Positions 45,079 to 56,676 of a stretch of DNA of 64,000 nucleotides are shown here, piece after piece; position 1 is the first letter of the stretch; each line of letters starts with the position of its first letter. The stretch comes from Agelas oroides (lineage: Eukaryota > Porifera > Demospongiae > Agelasida > Agelasidae). The position numbers and the translations under genes were made by a program. The notes below the pieces were generated by a model. That model saw nothing but the letters and a program-made list of their open reading frames with translations, searched no databases and was not told where the DNA came from. Location of the stretch: positions 17,177,011-17,241,010 of the forward strand of contig OX422185.1 in assembly GCA_949130485.1 (NCBI GenBank), given 5' to 3'.

Positions 45079-45282
45079 TCATTCCAGTGCAGAGAAAATA
45101 CAATCACAAGTATAAATAAAGCACCAGCTAAGTTTTATTGTTCCCGGAGCCCTTGTTATTCTTGACCTCTGACCTCCAGCCACAATGTAGTCCCAGATGT
45201 CATGGTGGTAGTCAGTTTCCATGACCTCCAGTTTGCTCAGTGGGGAGAACCACTTGCATGAGTAGGTGTCCCCCTCACACAC
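45079..45282 (-). CDS. Unidentified minus-strand gene, candidate terminal exon
   Basis: The acceptor TGACTTCCAG opens a phase-0 frame of 67 codons to TGA. It starts VCEGDTYSCKWFSPLSKLEV and continues METDYHHDIWDYIVAGGQRS. The first part has the amphipathic strand pattern of PH-like domains, but this is weak. An AATAAA lies inside the frame (minus strand, near 45138), so the true end may be earlier. It joins in phase to the exon at 46825. Confidence 0.5.
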   Translation of the reverse strand: MCEGDTYSCKWFSPLSKLEVMETDYHHDIWDYIVAGGQRSRITRAPGTIKLSWCFIYTCDCIFSALE

Positions 45283-46729
45283 CTGGAAGTCACAATTGAG
45301 GAGAGCCAAAGGTGAGGGATAAAGTAACCTTGTTCCCAGAGTTTTTAGATCTTACCCATCTCCAGTTTGATCACTTACAGTATGTGGGTGAACTGGAGGT
45401 GGAGAGTTGGGCAATGTGACTGCTGTATTTGTATAGTGGAACCCTCTACAGCATGGAGGCATCTGGGGTTCTGGTATTTTTCCGGTAGGCATGGTAATGT
45501 GTACTTGGGCTGTTGAGAACAATGAGGCCATGTTTCCAGAGCTCTCCCTTGCTCTACACTGGCAGGAAAGATTACTGCTGTGAGTAAAAGTGCTAATAAC
45601 AATGTCTTGTCTTCGCAGTGGAGGGCAATCTTACAAAAGAGTCGGAATTATCAAGTGGATTTTCTATAGTTCAGGTACTGGTGGGACTGAAAAATCTGTC
45701 CACTTTATGGACTATCGAGGTGTCTGTAAATTTGGGGTGATTTTTTCATGTTTGTATCGGCCAGTATTTGAAAATGTACACATTTGTTGGGATAAAAGTC
45801 CAAGATTTGTGACATACTTTAAATTTGTTTTTGACATCATTTGTGACAGCTGTATCAAAGGCCAAAAAGTTGAAAAGGCTGAGAAGGAGGGTAGGATAAA
45901 GTCAAGAGTTTGCAACTTCCGTATAGTTTCTATACCCGCCATCTGGATAGGATGACGTAGGCAACCAGCAGTGAATGTGCTAAGCTGTGAAACACAGCAG
46001 CAAGGAGGTGGGCTTTTGCTAGAATGTTCACATAGCTGATGTACACTAGCACCTAGAATGGCTTCATGTTAAGTATAAAGTATAAGGGTTACAGTGTGTG
46101 ATTAACTCACAGCATCACACCCACTAGGTTATTTGCTGACTTTGCAAATAGTAGACTGACCACATAATTAAATTCATGCAATTAGTAACTATGGCTACCA
46201 GAAGCCAAGTATGCTCTTGTAAGTATATCTACCCAGTTATCCACGTACCTGGGGGAGGTAGGGTGGACATAGATGGCTGAGCACAAGACGTATACACATA
46301 TAATCTGAGTAATTTATGAAGCCAACTGAGATCGAAGCCATAACAGCATTGTAATAGCTAATTAGGTACTGACTTGATAAGTAACTTTGTGGTAATGATG
46401 TTTAGTAAGTTATGCTAGGCATTTCATCAGAGTATAAATACATGCTCAGATGATCTTCGATCAATACTACATTGGATGAGGTTGGAAGCTATGTAGTAAT
46501 TAGTGGTACATGTGAGGCATGCACATGTAAGTACAAGAAATTGAAATGAAGAGTACAGTTTCAGCAATTACTTCCTGAAAGCCCTGAGGCCATGTTGGAT
46601 TTCCAGATAACTTTTATGATGTACAGTAAGTAGCTTCATACCCAGACCACACTGGGCTGTGAAACCCACAGCACTAGGAGTGGTAGACCTCCAAACTGTG
46701 TCTGTTTGAGACCTCCCCTCACATGATAC

Positions 46730-46825
46730 CTCCTCCAATGATGCTGTAGAGGGACTATGGGTGGTTGTGGACCCAGGAAAAGTGCTGCTGTACACGATGC
46801 AGATGTACGGTAGAGGATCACAGCA
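46730..46825 (-). CDS. Unidentified minus-strand gene, Ser/Thr-rich exon
   Basis: The acceptor GTTACTTCAG and donor GTATCATG bound 32 phase-0 codons: CCDPLPYICIVYSSTFPGST followed by THSPSTASLEE. It follows the exon at 47280 and precedes that at 45282 without a frame conflict. A longer frame starting at an upstream ATG (MRLVVLCVLLLQCC...) reads through the acceptor and looks like a signal peptide, but is probably coincidental. Confidence 0.5.
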
Positions 46826-47143
46826 CTGAAGTAACAACACACACAGAACCACTAGCCTCATTTGCAGACCACTGCCTAGATTTCGTCACTTGCAGTACAA
46901 TTTTACCACCTCACCTCCTGCAGCTTAGTACCAACAGCCACCAATGATTTTACAGGTACATGACCAGTTGCATGTGTGCAATTGAAATATGCAATGGAAA
47001 ATGCTCGATTTCTACCCGAGACTGCCAGATATGAGTTCGAGCCTCTTGATGGAAGAGTAGTAATACTGTGTTTTGAACACTCAAGATACGTGATGGACAA
47101 TGTTCCGAACTGCCACTTGTTTACAGTAAACTAGTAAACTTAC

Positions 47144-47280
47144 TTTTGTTGAGAGAGGTGTGGTACTGCTGGTGTTGCATGCCAGAATTAGCTCCATGTC
47201 TCTGCCGTCTCCGAAGCAGAGGACGGGTACGTTTCTCTTGCAATTGAGACAAATGTAGTCATTGCTTGAGAGGGCAAAGT
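47144..47280 (-). CDS. Unidentified minus-strand gene, CxxC exon
   Basis: The acceptor CGGCCCTAG and strong donor GTAAGT bound an exon entering in phase 1. It reads FALSSNDYICLNCKRNVPVL, then CFGDGRDMELILACNTSSTT and PLSTK. The CxxC pair and clean splice sites support a real exon. The family is not recognised. Confidence 0.55.
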
Positions 47281-48268
47281 CTAGGGCCGTGTGTGTGTAT
47301 GTAGGGGGAATGGGGGCATAATGAGTTTATGAGTATGTGCTCACTTGAATTGGTTGTGTACGGTAACAACATCATCATGTGGAATAGTGGTGGTGAGCAT
47401 GTTTTACAAAATACATCAAATTTTTGTACAGAATTTATCCTAGCGTAAGAATACCTTTGAGTAGCTCACCTTGGAACTTTAGTAAGCTGGTAAGTCTTCC
47501 AGCAAACTATGTTAACCTTCAGTACAAAGTGTGGTAGCAACTTGCCCCTGTTGCTGGAGATGTGTGGTATCACAAAAACTGCTTCAAGTACAGTATTCTT
47601 GCATAGTTTCACTCTCTTAACCAGTTGTACACGTAAATCAGCCTCTTTTATTTTTGGCTATAAAAAATATTGATAACTATATGTACATGTAGTCGCAAAT
47701 TGGTTGAGGTCAAAGTTCAGAGTGAATGGTACATGCACATGCATTAGTTGAATTTAGAATCATGATATTTTCACAGCACACACACATGAACCAAACAGTA
47801 TCTTGGCTTAAAGGCTCTATTAAAGCCAGCATCCTACTTGGAGATTTTGCGGCAGAACCGGGAGGGGGGCACCCCCTTGAATAGATTATATGTGAACAAC
47901 TGACTTTGAGATTGATTAATGCTTTACACATTTACCTTTAGACTCAATAAAACACACCATCACACACACATATTATGATACGCATGCACATGTACACATG
48001 TACTCAGATATGCACGTGTACATACTGTTGGGACAATGATATTCATAGACTTTATGGTAGCACTCACACATACACATATACACCACACACACATGCACAC
48101 ACACAGTGGCGTAAGTAGTAGGGGGGGCTCGATAATCGCTTCATTTGCAACCTGTTGCTGTATACAAGGTACAGATACTCCTGTATTAATTACCCGTGGA
48201 CATGCACAACTACGTAAGTACTTATCCGAGGAGGGGGGGCTACAGCCCCCATAGCCCCCCCTATTCCT

Positions 48269-48311
48269 ATGCCCTTGCACACACACACACACATACACAT
48301 ACACCATGCAT

Positions 48312-48385
<74 letters not shown>

Positions 48386-48445
48386 ACATACACACAGCAC
48401 ACACACATGCACACACACACACACACACACATGCACACACACAAG
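48269..48445 (+). repeat. (CA)n microsatellite
   Basis: A long CA tract with GCA and TACA interruptions. It generates overlapping His-Thr and Cys-Val frames that are not genes. Confidence 0.95.
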
Positions 48446-48467
48446 GTATGTTGTACATGTAAGCTAC

Positions 48468-48590
48468 AATGTTATGTCTATCTGGGGCCTTGGGCTTGAG
48501 CACTTGGAGCACATCGAGGTAGACAGGTAACAGGTCAATATTGAGCAACTGGACAAGTATCTTGTGGGCCCACCAGGTCAATCTCATATC
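48468..48590 (-). CDS. Unidentified minus-strand gene, hydrophobic exon
   Basis: The acceptor TTCCTCAACAG opens 41 phase-0 codons: DMRLTWWAHKILVQLLNIDL, then LPVYLDVLQVLKPKAPDRHN. The candidate donor GTAGCT is weak. A later GTGTGT donor would leave in phase 1 and so match the CxxC exon. It follows directly in phase from the exon at 49773. Confidence 0.45.
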
Positions 48591-49689
48591 CTGTTGAGGA
48601 ATGGGATAATCAGCAGTTATACAGGAGGCATGCCTCTTACTGCAATACTAAACAGCTAACGTAGACACCTGACATAGACAGGTGACTAAAGTATAGATGA
48701 AACACAAAGAAGTCATGAGCTCTAAGCCGTGATGGTTAAAGTATGTCAAAGTATCGATTTTAAGCAGATGTACATGGTCACCGGAAGAGGTAAGTCATGT
48801 GCACAAAATGTGAGTTGGTCAAAGGAAGCTTGCAAGAGAACCACCGTGATGGCCTTTGTCCCCGAGTGAAAATCAACAAGGAAGGACAGGTTTAGTGAGC
48901 CTAATTATATAGCTAAGGAATGTTTATAAGTTACATGATACACAGACCTTGTCCTACCTCCTCTGCATGGTCATATGTACATACATGGTCATGATGTGTA
49001 TAGATGGTTTACAAATGTCAATTAAGCATTCTACTTCTGGAGGGCAACACGTGATCAAGAGGCAGCTGTACAGCAGACCTTCCACTTTGCTTCTTTTATC
49101 CTTCGGCACTAATGGAAAGAATTCAATGTAGTGCTTCTTTGCCTGTGTTTGCACACAGCTGCACTAAACACAGACCCTGACTCTTGCTCTCTGGAAGTGA
49201 AGCCACGCCCCATGAAAACCATCTATACATGGTCATGCTTACCTACATGGTCACCTGATTTAATGCATGTATGTGGTCATATGATAACATTCAATGGGCA
49301 ATCAATATGCATGTGATGTCAAGATGCAAGGTGAACTGACGTATGACCTACCAGCCAATTAATGAACAGTGATGATCCTTGACTTATTGAGAAATCATGC
49401 AATTGTTGAAACTTTTTCCGTACATGCATTTGTGGTACAGTTTTACTGCAAATTAGAAGGCTTCTTCAGAGAACCACAATACGTCTTTCGCAAAGTAAAT
49501 GCCTTTTTCCAAAGATGCAGAAGGCCTCGTTTATACCCACATACATGTACTTTCCCAAGAATAAAATTCAATTGCAGCGCAGTAGTGAAAACAGTTTCCA
49601 AAACACAGCATCATTTTTAAACATGTGTACCATATTTCTTGCATACCTCTGTATTCTTAAACAGTACAATCTCTGTTCAATACACTCAC

Positions 49690-49773
49690 CCAGTTGACAT
49701 CCACCAGAGCTTTCCGGAACTGTCTTGCAGCTTTCTCGCTGTTCAATTGTCGCTTGATTGGTTCATGAGAGGT
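49690..49773 (-). CDS. Unidentified minus-strand gene, charged-helix exon
   Basis: Exactly 28 phase-0 codons between TTCTGAAG and GTGAGT: TSHEPIKRQLNSEKAARQFR followed by KALVDVNW. Charged-helix composition and consensus splice sites make this one of the better exons of the gene. Earlier exons were not found and may lie further right. Confidence 0.55.
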
Positions 49774-49960
49774 CTTCAGAAGCAATGAGAAGAAACAAGT
49801 GATTCGATTGACACTAATGAGCAAAACTATTTTATACTATTTGAGAAAGAATGTCATGTTGGCATTCATCTTCAACTGGCAAGAATGCACACAGAGTGCT
49901 TGTTTGGCTCTACATTTCGCTACCTGTTGCACTGAATAATGATCATTCATCTTCTGGCAG

Positions 49961-50915
49961 CAAAAGGAGAAGGAGGAAGGGAGGAAGGTAAACTTCAGTG
50001 TACTCTCACTAACTCACAAACACTCCTAGGGTGAGGATTTCTAGTCACAGATCACACCTAATGTATCTCCAATAAACCTTCTCTGCGTACCACATTCTTT
50101 CTATTCCATGCATGGTGTACCCTCATCCTACTTTGTGTTTCATCACGGTACCCTTCCTCCCACTTTGATATTGTTCTCTCCCCACGCATATACACACAAA
50201 GACTGTGTATCACGGAACAAGAGCAATGCAGGTACAGTACACTTTAACACACACACATACAGACATAAGTACACCTCCTATCTTTCTGTCTGACAGTGCA
50301 CCCTCAACTTTTCTGTCGAGTCTATATCAAAGAACAAGAGCCAGTGAAGAATTAAAGGTACAGTTCCTTTTTGTCTCGTACTGCACCCTCTTTTTTTCTG
50401 TCTCATAGTGTAACCTCGTTCTTCTTTCTGTCCCATACTCCACTTCCACATTCTTTCTGTTTCATAGTGCACTTCCTCCCTCTTTGATATTGTTCTCTCC
50501 CCACGCACGTACACACAAAGCTAGATGGAAGCCAGCCTGATGTATTGCCACAGTGATATATTTGCTCCTTACATTCTTCCTCACCACTTTTACATCCAGG
50601 GTCTATCACAGAACAAAAGCCAGTTGAAGAGTTAGAGGTACAGTTCTTTCTGTCCCATAACTGTACCCACATTCTTTGCATGATATTCTTACCCCTTGTA
50701 TATACACACTGGGTAGATAGAGGCCAGCCTGGGGTATTATGTACAATGATAACCTCTTCCTTTCCTATTTCCTTACAAACACGGAAAGTGAGCCAAGCAA
50801 AGAATTAGAGGTAGATGTTCCTAACTTCCTCGTTTATCTTCTCTTCGCTTCCCTAGCTCCTCTGCACACACACACTCACACAGACACAGAGCAATAACAA
50901 AGTGAAGAAGTAGAG
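49961..50915 (+). repeat. Array of micro-exon-like units with splice-site edges
   Basis: Six blocks of 26-38 bases start after AG and end at GTA donors: 49961-49987 (QKEKEEGRK), 50202-50231, 50321-50357, 50600-50637 (ITEQKPVEELE), 50784-50810 (ESEPSKELE) and 50890-50915. Four share a GAACAARAGCCAGT-GAAGA-TTA-AG core. The 70 bases before blocks 2 and 4 are also similar (TTTGATATTGTTCTCTCCCC). It is either tandemly duplicated tiny exons of a Glu/Pro-rich protein or a non-coding repeat; some frames are broken. Confidence 0.4.
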
Positions 50916-51354
50916 GTACGGCACGTGTATACTTATACACACACGTAAACTTAGTTCCCCCTGATCTTTGTTTTTTGTTTCTCCCCACTATAGACATAAT
51001 GCCCTACTCTCTCATTTCCCAGAGCCCATATACACTTTCCCTTTTATTTCTGCCCAATAATATATATGCTGTCTTGTTTCCCCACACATGCAGATATCTA
51101 TGCTTCAGAAAGTACAGAAGTGACTTTATACTTGAACTAAGTAAATGCTGTAATACTAAAGTTTACTTGCTTTTGCTGTCAGTGCATTTCCTTATGTGCA
51201 TTATAATCTGTTTTGCCACAATAATGTCATTCAACAGCAAGGACAAGCTGAATGTACAATGCATAGACATTAGTCTACTGCTATAAGCAGCATGATAATC
51301 ACACCAATTCATGGATGAAAGTCAAACTAGATCTATTGGTGTGATGATCATACC

Positions 51355-51470
51355 CTTTTTGGAATGAATTCATACCGTTTTGGCATGAAATTCAAACCAT
51401 TTTTGGTATGAAATTCATACCATTTTTGGTATGAAATTCATACCATTTTTGGTATGATCAGTGTAGAAAG
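51355..51470 (+). repeat. Tandem palindromic repeat TTCATACCATTTTTGGTATG
   Basis: About four 23-bp units, each an ATACCA-TTTT-TGGTAT palindrome, able to form a series of small hairpins. Confidence 0.85.
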
Positions 51471-52444
51471 CGACACTATTTTGGTATAACTTCATACTGT
51501 TGTTTTTGCTGTGCACTCTATCGTGTTTGTATAGTTGGACAAACACACACCACAGCATTGCACAGCAATTTTACTAATAATTATTGTGCACCAAGCCCAA
51601 GAGTGTTGACCAGTCAAGGCTCATGGATATATAGAAATAGAATTCAAGCTTTTTTCAGTGCTGCTGCATGGAGGCTGCTCTGAAATGTCAGTCTGTTTCC
51701 CCCTAGCTACACAGCTGCCAGAAATGCATCCCTTTTCTGATATTCAATACTGACTAGTTTTAATACTATACTGATACCATGCTTACTTGTTCTCTTCTCC
51801 CTTAATTGATGTGCTGCATACTCTCTGATATCACATCTACATTCATGTAGCAGCCTCAGATGTATAATTATTCCTAAAGACAGCTTCATGTGATCTTGCA
51901 GATAGCATTCATGTGATCTTATAAGGACACCATGAATAAGGTTGAGTATTTAATAATGAGATGCCTCCTGTCACGTCACCAAAGCTCTCATGTCCTGAAC
52001 ACAACAGGCAACTCATATGCCAGGAACTTACTTCCATGTAGGAAATAAGACACTGTACTCACTATAAACTGATGCAATGGACTGTGCAGCAAAGTCCCTC
52101 ACTCCTATGACAGTATACTGAAGGCATTATTTGCAATTCTCAAGATTGGAACCACAGTGATGGTACCATGATAGGACTGAAAGAAACTGACGTGCAATAA
52201 TCTGTGGCCTGCACTGTACATAGTACAATGTTGTGTTCTGCTGTTAATCATTCATTTGTATCAGCTCATCACAATCAACTGTGCAATATGTGCAAGCAGT
52301 GGTGTATACAAAATTTGAGAGGTACAAACAAGCTAGCTAAAGTAAATAGGTTCCAACAGTGCAGTCAAATTGTAATCTAGCAACATACAACATATTTCAA
52401 AGTTTACTGTTTTGTCACATCACGCGGTATGCTGAGTTCTATAT

Positions 52445-52741
52445 TTAGTCGTCTCTTCCAGCCGCTGGCGCTTCTGGTGTGGTCGTCATACAGCCGACCA
52501 TCTTGGAGCGGGTGTGCTGGTACTGAGTCTCTTGCACTGGCGTTTCCCATTCTGCAGCTTCTGCCGCCTCTTGTCGCATTTGTTCTGGTCCTGGCACAAC
52601 TTCCCCACATGTGTAGTGAACATGCACGACAACATTGATGATTGACGCTCTGGGCTGTACGACATGCAGCAACAGCATCATAATGGTTGCAGCCGGTGGG
52701 CTCAGGAGGAAAGCGAAGACGTATAAAATTACACTCAACAT
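52445..52741 (-). CDS. Short ORF with hydrophobic N-terminus, paralogue of 28995-29195
   Basis: 98 codons. The start is hydrophobic (MLSVILYVFAFLLSPPAATI, then MMLLLHV), followed by VQPRASIINVVVHVHYTCGE, an acidic linker and WETPVQETQ. It then continues past the point where the paralogue stops. The shared motifs are far better conserved than the connecting DNA, as for a translated product. Secretion or membrane anchoring is inferred from the N-terminus. Confidence 0.4.
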   Translation of the reverse strand: MLSVILYVFAFLLSPPAATIMMLLLHVVQPRASIINVVVHVHYTCGEVVPGPEQMRQEAAEAAEWETPVQETQYQHTRSKMVGCMTTTPEAPAAGRDD

Positions 52742-54066
52742 TCTAAAGGCCTTTTATCTGCGTAGATCCCCGCTGTCGTCGTTACTTCTGTAGTGTCTCT
52801 GAGCCAGCCGAACCGCATTACCAGAAATCCGGGGACACGGAATTTGATTTTCCCTGAACTTTACCATGACTGCAGTTGCTGTTTTTCGCACACGTACGTT
52901 AACTTGCCGTAATCGTCACGTTACACGGAGATAATCCGTTTACTAATGATTCCGTGTCATGTCCGCGCGTGCAATACAAATTTCTGGTAATGCGCCAGCG
53001 TACAATTTTAATTATGAACCGGATGTGTTACCGTCTTGTAAAATCACGTTTCCGGTCTCGAGCAATTTTTGTGCCTTGTTTTTGCAAGACGATATCTTTA
53101 AAAGTACTATAGCTGTTACTTTAAAACTTGCAGACCGTGTTCTTCCACTCCTTCTGAACAAAATGGTACCAAAAAGGGGCCAGTTGACCGTGCCCAAAGC
53201 TGCTGCAGTGCTGTTCCAGTACCATCATCCAAATCAGACCGCTATAAACCGCCTATACGTTTACCGTCCGAATAGCAGTTCTCATCACCAAAACAGCCTC
53301 CACTTTGGTATACATTTAGTTTAATGGTTGTTCTTACTGCATGCAAAATTTGGTCTTGTTCCACTTCAATCGCTGCACAATACTGGCTGTTTTATTACAA
53401 CCTGGTATGCATGATTGCATAGGTGCGCTAGGTTCCACATCTAGGTGATCCAAGGCTTACACTGGAGTGTCTGGTACCTATCCTATGCTGACAAAGTTAT
53501 TTTACACTTCCTGGTTCATTATAAACTTGATAAAATGCAAGACACAACAAAATATGTGAATCACAGGTCGAGACGGCCAGTCAGTGACTTGAAGGGGGTT
53601 GACCAGGTCATGAGATTCACGATAGCTACTTCATGCCTGCATAGGAAAGTACATAAAACATGAAAACAAATAAGTTAGGATGCAGATCGAGACTGTTTCA
53701 ACTACTACTGAAAATATAGGGGGTTGAGCTTCCAAGTCGCCGCTATGGACTTTTGACTTCCAATCTCATTTTTACAACTTAGTCTGTGGGCTGTTGAGGA
53801 AAAAATGATTGTCTTCTTTTCGTGTTCTGTAAAAGCAAACAGACACATTGCATTTAAGTCACTACTTATAAAACTTTTATGCCTAGATGTAGATCAAGAC
53901 AGATGTCACAGGGCAATATCCAGATAGTCTACAGTTCAGTGACGTCCACACAGAGCAATAATTTTTTCTTCCCACACACTAAGCAGTTCCCAAGGATGCA
54001 AAGGAAAGCCCTCTACTCACTTCTGAGTGCACCCGAAAAAGAAATAAATCAAGTGGGACTGAAACT

Positions 54067-54775
54067 AGTCTCACAAGCCAGATCCACTTCCGCAAAAAAA
54101 GGAAGGGTCTGGTGAACTGTGTATAGTAGCCATGTCCCACCGCACCATACGGTGTGGTCCAATCACGTTACAGTATCTTGTCACATGACACATTACATTG
54201 CCGTTTGAGTAGCAATAATGGTCTTGAAAATCGCGACAGAGAGCTAGGACATCTTTTCTGCTACTACAGGACCTATAAACACACTTCAACTATACTTCTC
54301 GGAGGTGGGCGCACTATGCAACTGGTATTTCAAGAGTGCATTACTTGAAGTCTGGTTACATCTAGCTAATTGCATTCCGGTGGGACGTGGCTTATATTCA
54401 CAGTTCACCAGACCCTAGTCTCGTGCCCCGCCCATGCACGCCTTCCGGTGAGAAACAGTCTGGTGAACGAAGTCGAATTTCTTGGGCTTATTACCCAAAA
54501 GTGGTAATGACCAATGAGATTGCGAGATCGGTAATTAGTTCCCTTACAACAGTAAAATTCGTTCATCTCCATTCGAGTATCCGTAACCTTTTTTGAGTGG
54601 GTTGGCCGCAAAATGTTTTGATCGTTGCTAGGTTACATTGTCGCAAAAGCGTGCGCTAGCCCAAGAAATTCGACTTGGTTCACCAGACCGTTTCTCCTCG
54701 TGAGAGGGTGGGGTCTGGGGACAACACTAACCAGATCTTCCCTTTTTTGCGGAAGTGAGTTTGGCTTGTGGGACA
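54067..54775. repeat. Composite foldback element with CACTTCCGCAAAAAA arms
   Basis: CACAAGCCAGATCCACTTCC at the left pairs with GGAAGTGAGTTTGGCTTGTG at the right. Internal arms GGTGAACGAAGTCGAATTTC and GAAATTCGACTTGGTTCACC also pair, giving nested hairpins. Confidence 0.7.
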
Positions 54776-54879
54776 GGGCTGGAACCTGGAAACTTTCACA
54801 TTCTAGCGGTTTAACCACCAGGTCAACACTACCAGCAACCCTCCAGATACCGTCCTGTCATGTCATAGGCCATTATCCA

Positions 54880-55068
54880 GATAAGTTCACTGATGTCACA
54901 GACCAAAAGCCGGATACAGTTCAGTTACATCACAGGGCAGTATCCAGACACAGTTCTGTTACGTCACAGGGCAGTATCCAGACACAGTTCTGTTATGTCA
55001 CGGGGCAATATTCCAATACAGTACTTTTACATCACAAAACCAATAACCAGGTGCAGTTCTGCTATGTC
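54880..55068 (+). repeat. 34-bp tandem repeat with ACGTCAC
   Basis: About five diverged units of ACAGTTCTGTTACGTCACAG followed by GGCAGTATCCAGAC. A related fragment is at 53900-53950. Confidence 0.8.
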
Positions 55069-55821
55069 ACAGTTGAAAAAATTCTCTTTTGAGCCAAGCA
55101 ATGAAGCATGAATTGTGTGGCCTTGTTCCCAGTCCTTCCTCTTCCCTCTCCCCTCTCCCCTAGCTTTCTGCTGTCTAAAAAGGGCTGCATGTAAGTGTTG
55201 AGACATAATTTACCCACCTTTGGATGGCGGTGGACTGAAACAGGTAGACCCCAACACTCGTCTTCAAATTGACTCGAGTAGCAACACCAAGGAGTCAGGT
55301 TGCAATACAGGCACCTTTCAGCTCGCAAAGGATACAAATCCCATAGATGTTACAATCTTGCCTGCAAAAAAATGGTCCAGACATGATGAACACGTTGAAG
55401 TGGATGAGACTCAACATGGATTCCGTACCTTGAAAAAGACCAAGATTTTGACTAAAAGTGTTAGTAGTTATGACTGTGCTGTTGAGCAGTGAGGCCCAGA
55501 AGTTCACAGAGACAATAATACTGACATCAGTGGCAAAAGTATTGGTGTAGAACTTGACAGGTGATGTACACTGTCGTTTACAATTGTTAAAACTAATCAG
55601 AATTCAGACAACTATATCTTCCAGACTACACATGGGAACAACTTACAATTTTTGATTTCAGCTGCATTCACCTTCGTTCTGCTTGATTCTAGCTCAGCAG
55701 ACCTCAGAATCAATGAGAACTGCTGTTCGGACATCGTTTGTACATACCGTTTCACAAGCCCGTCTGGAAATGGTCACGTGTTTTGGGATGTAATGTCATT
55801 TCTGTACCAGATACGAAAATG

Positions 55822-55919
55822 TAGCCTCGTTCCCAGGCCGTTCCCGGCTCCAGTTTTGATCGCTTTTTATACTGCAAGCGATCAAAACTGGAGCCGGGAA
55901 CGGCCTGGGAACGAGGCTA
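55822..55919. repeat. Perfect 98-bp foldback, TAGCCTCGTTCCCAGGCC
   Basis: The two 44-base arms are exact complements around a 10-base loop. It is the cleanest member of the family seen in at least a dozen places (for example 5219, 7446, 14034, 20517, 24468, 35095, 40563, 44323). Confidence 0.9.
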
Positions 55920-56676
55920 ACGAAAATGCAACTTGAACAGGCCCATTCCCAAGTCCATGAACTTTCTCTCAAAAAAAGTCACATGCAAAAATATTGAACG
56001 GCTGCTGAGAAAAATGAGTGTGAACTTATCGCAAAAAAATGTCAGTTTTGTTGCGGGCCACGTTAATGACGTAATGCGTAATGCATACTAAATTATCCTT
56101 GTACGTGCAATATGGGGACTTCCGGTCGCTGGCGGTTCGGGACGTCGACAGCGTAAATGAAGGTTAACACTCCACGAGGGACGCAAAGTACCATTAACTC
56201 CCTTGACCAGGTTGGCGGTTGAGCCAGGACTGGCGATAGTGACTGCCATGCAATCATTTCATTGCCTGGCTGCCACATCTCATTAGCTCCACCCTGCACC
56301 ACATGATTTCCGGGGGGGGGGTGGAGCTTCTACCTTAACCCCTTTCAAACCTGTCGAGGTGCTTGGCATAGTATTTGGAGTGCCTTACCTCCAAAGACGG
56401 CCCAAAGGGAGAGCTTCCAAGCCTCCCACCCAAGCACCCTTAAAATTTTACTCAAACCAAACTCGAAGGGGTAGCTCCCTCTAGCTGTCAGATCATCATC
56501 TTCTTACTATCCCACCTGTTGACCACAACATGGTATAGCAGATTGACTAAAAAGGAGCAGAGGTACTAATCTAGTCACGATATAAAAGGTGCGAATAAAC
56601 ATGATATAATACAGTTTTGGGCAACTGCTCACTACAAATAAGGATGTTAAGGTGTACAACCAAATAAAATTGTGAG

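Noticed and set aside
45590-45955. 121-codon plus-strand frame
   Set aside because: No recognisable domain, no codon or splice support, and AT-rich composition.
46568-46861. 97-codon secreted-protein-like frame (MRLVVLCVLLLQCC)
   Set aside because: A splice acceptor inside it and phase agreement with neighbouring exons make it more likely that this is an internal exon whose upstream part is intron.
47960-48587. Cys/Val- and His/Thr-rich frames
   Set aside because: They are products of the (CA)n microsatellite on both strands.
52959-53324. 121-codon plus-strand frame
   Set aside because: No domain, no splice context and no similarity to other parts of the window; probably chance.
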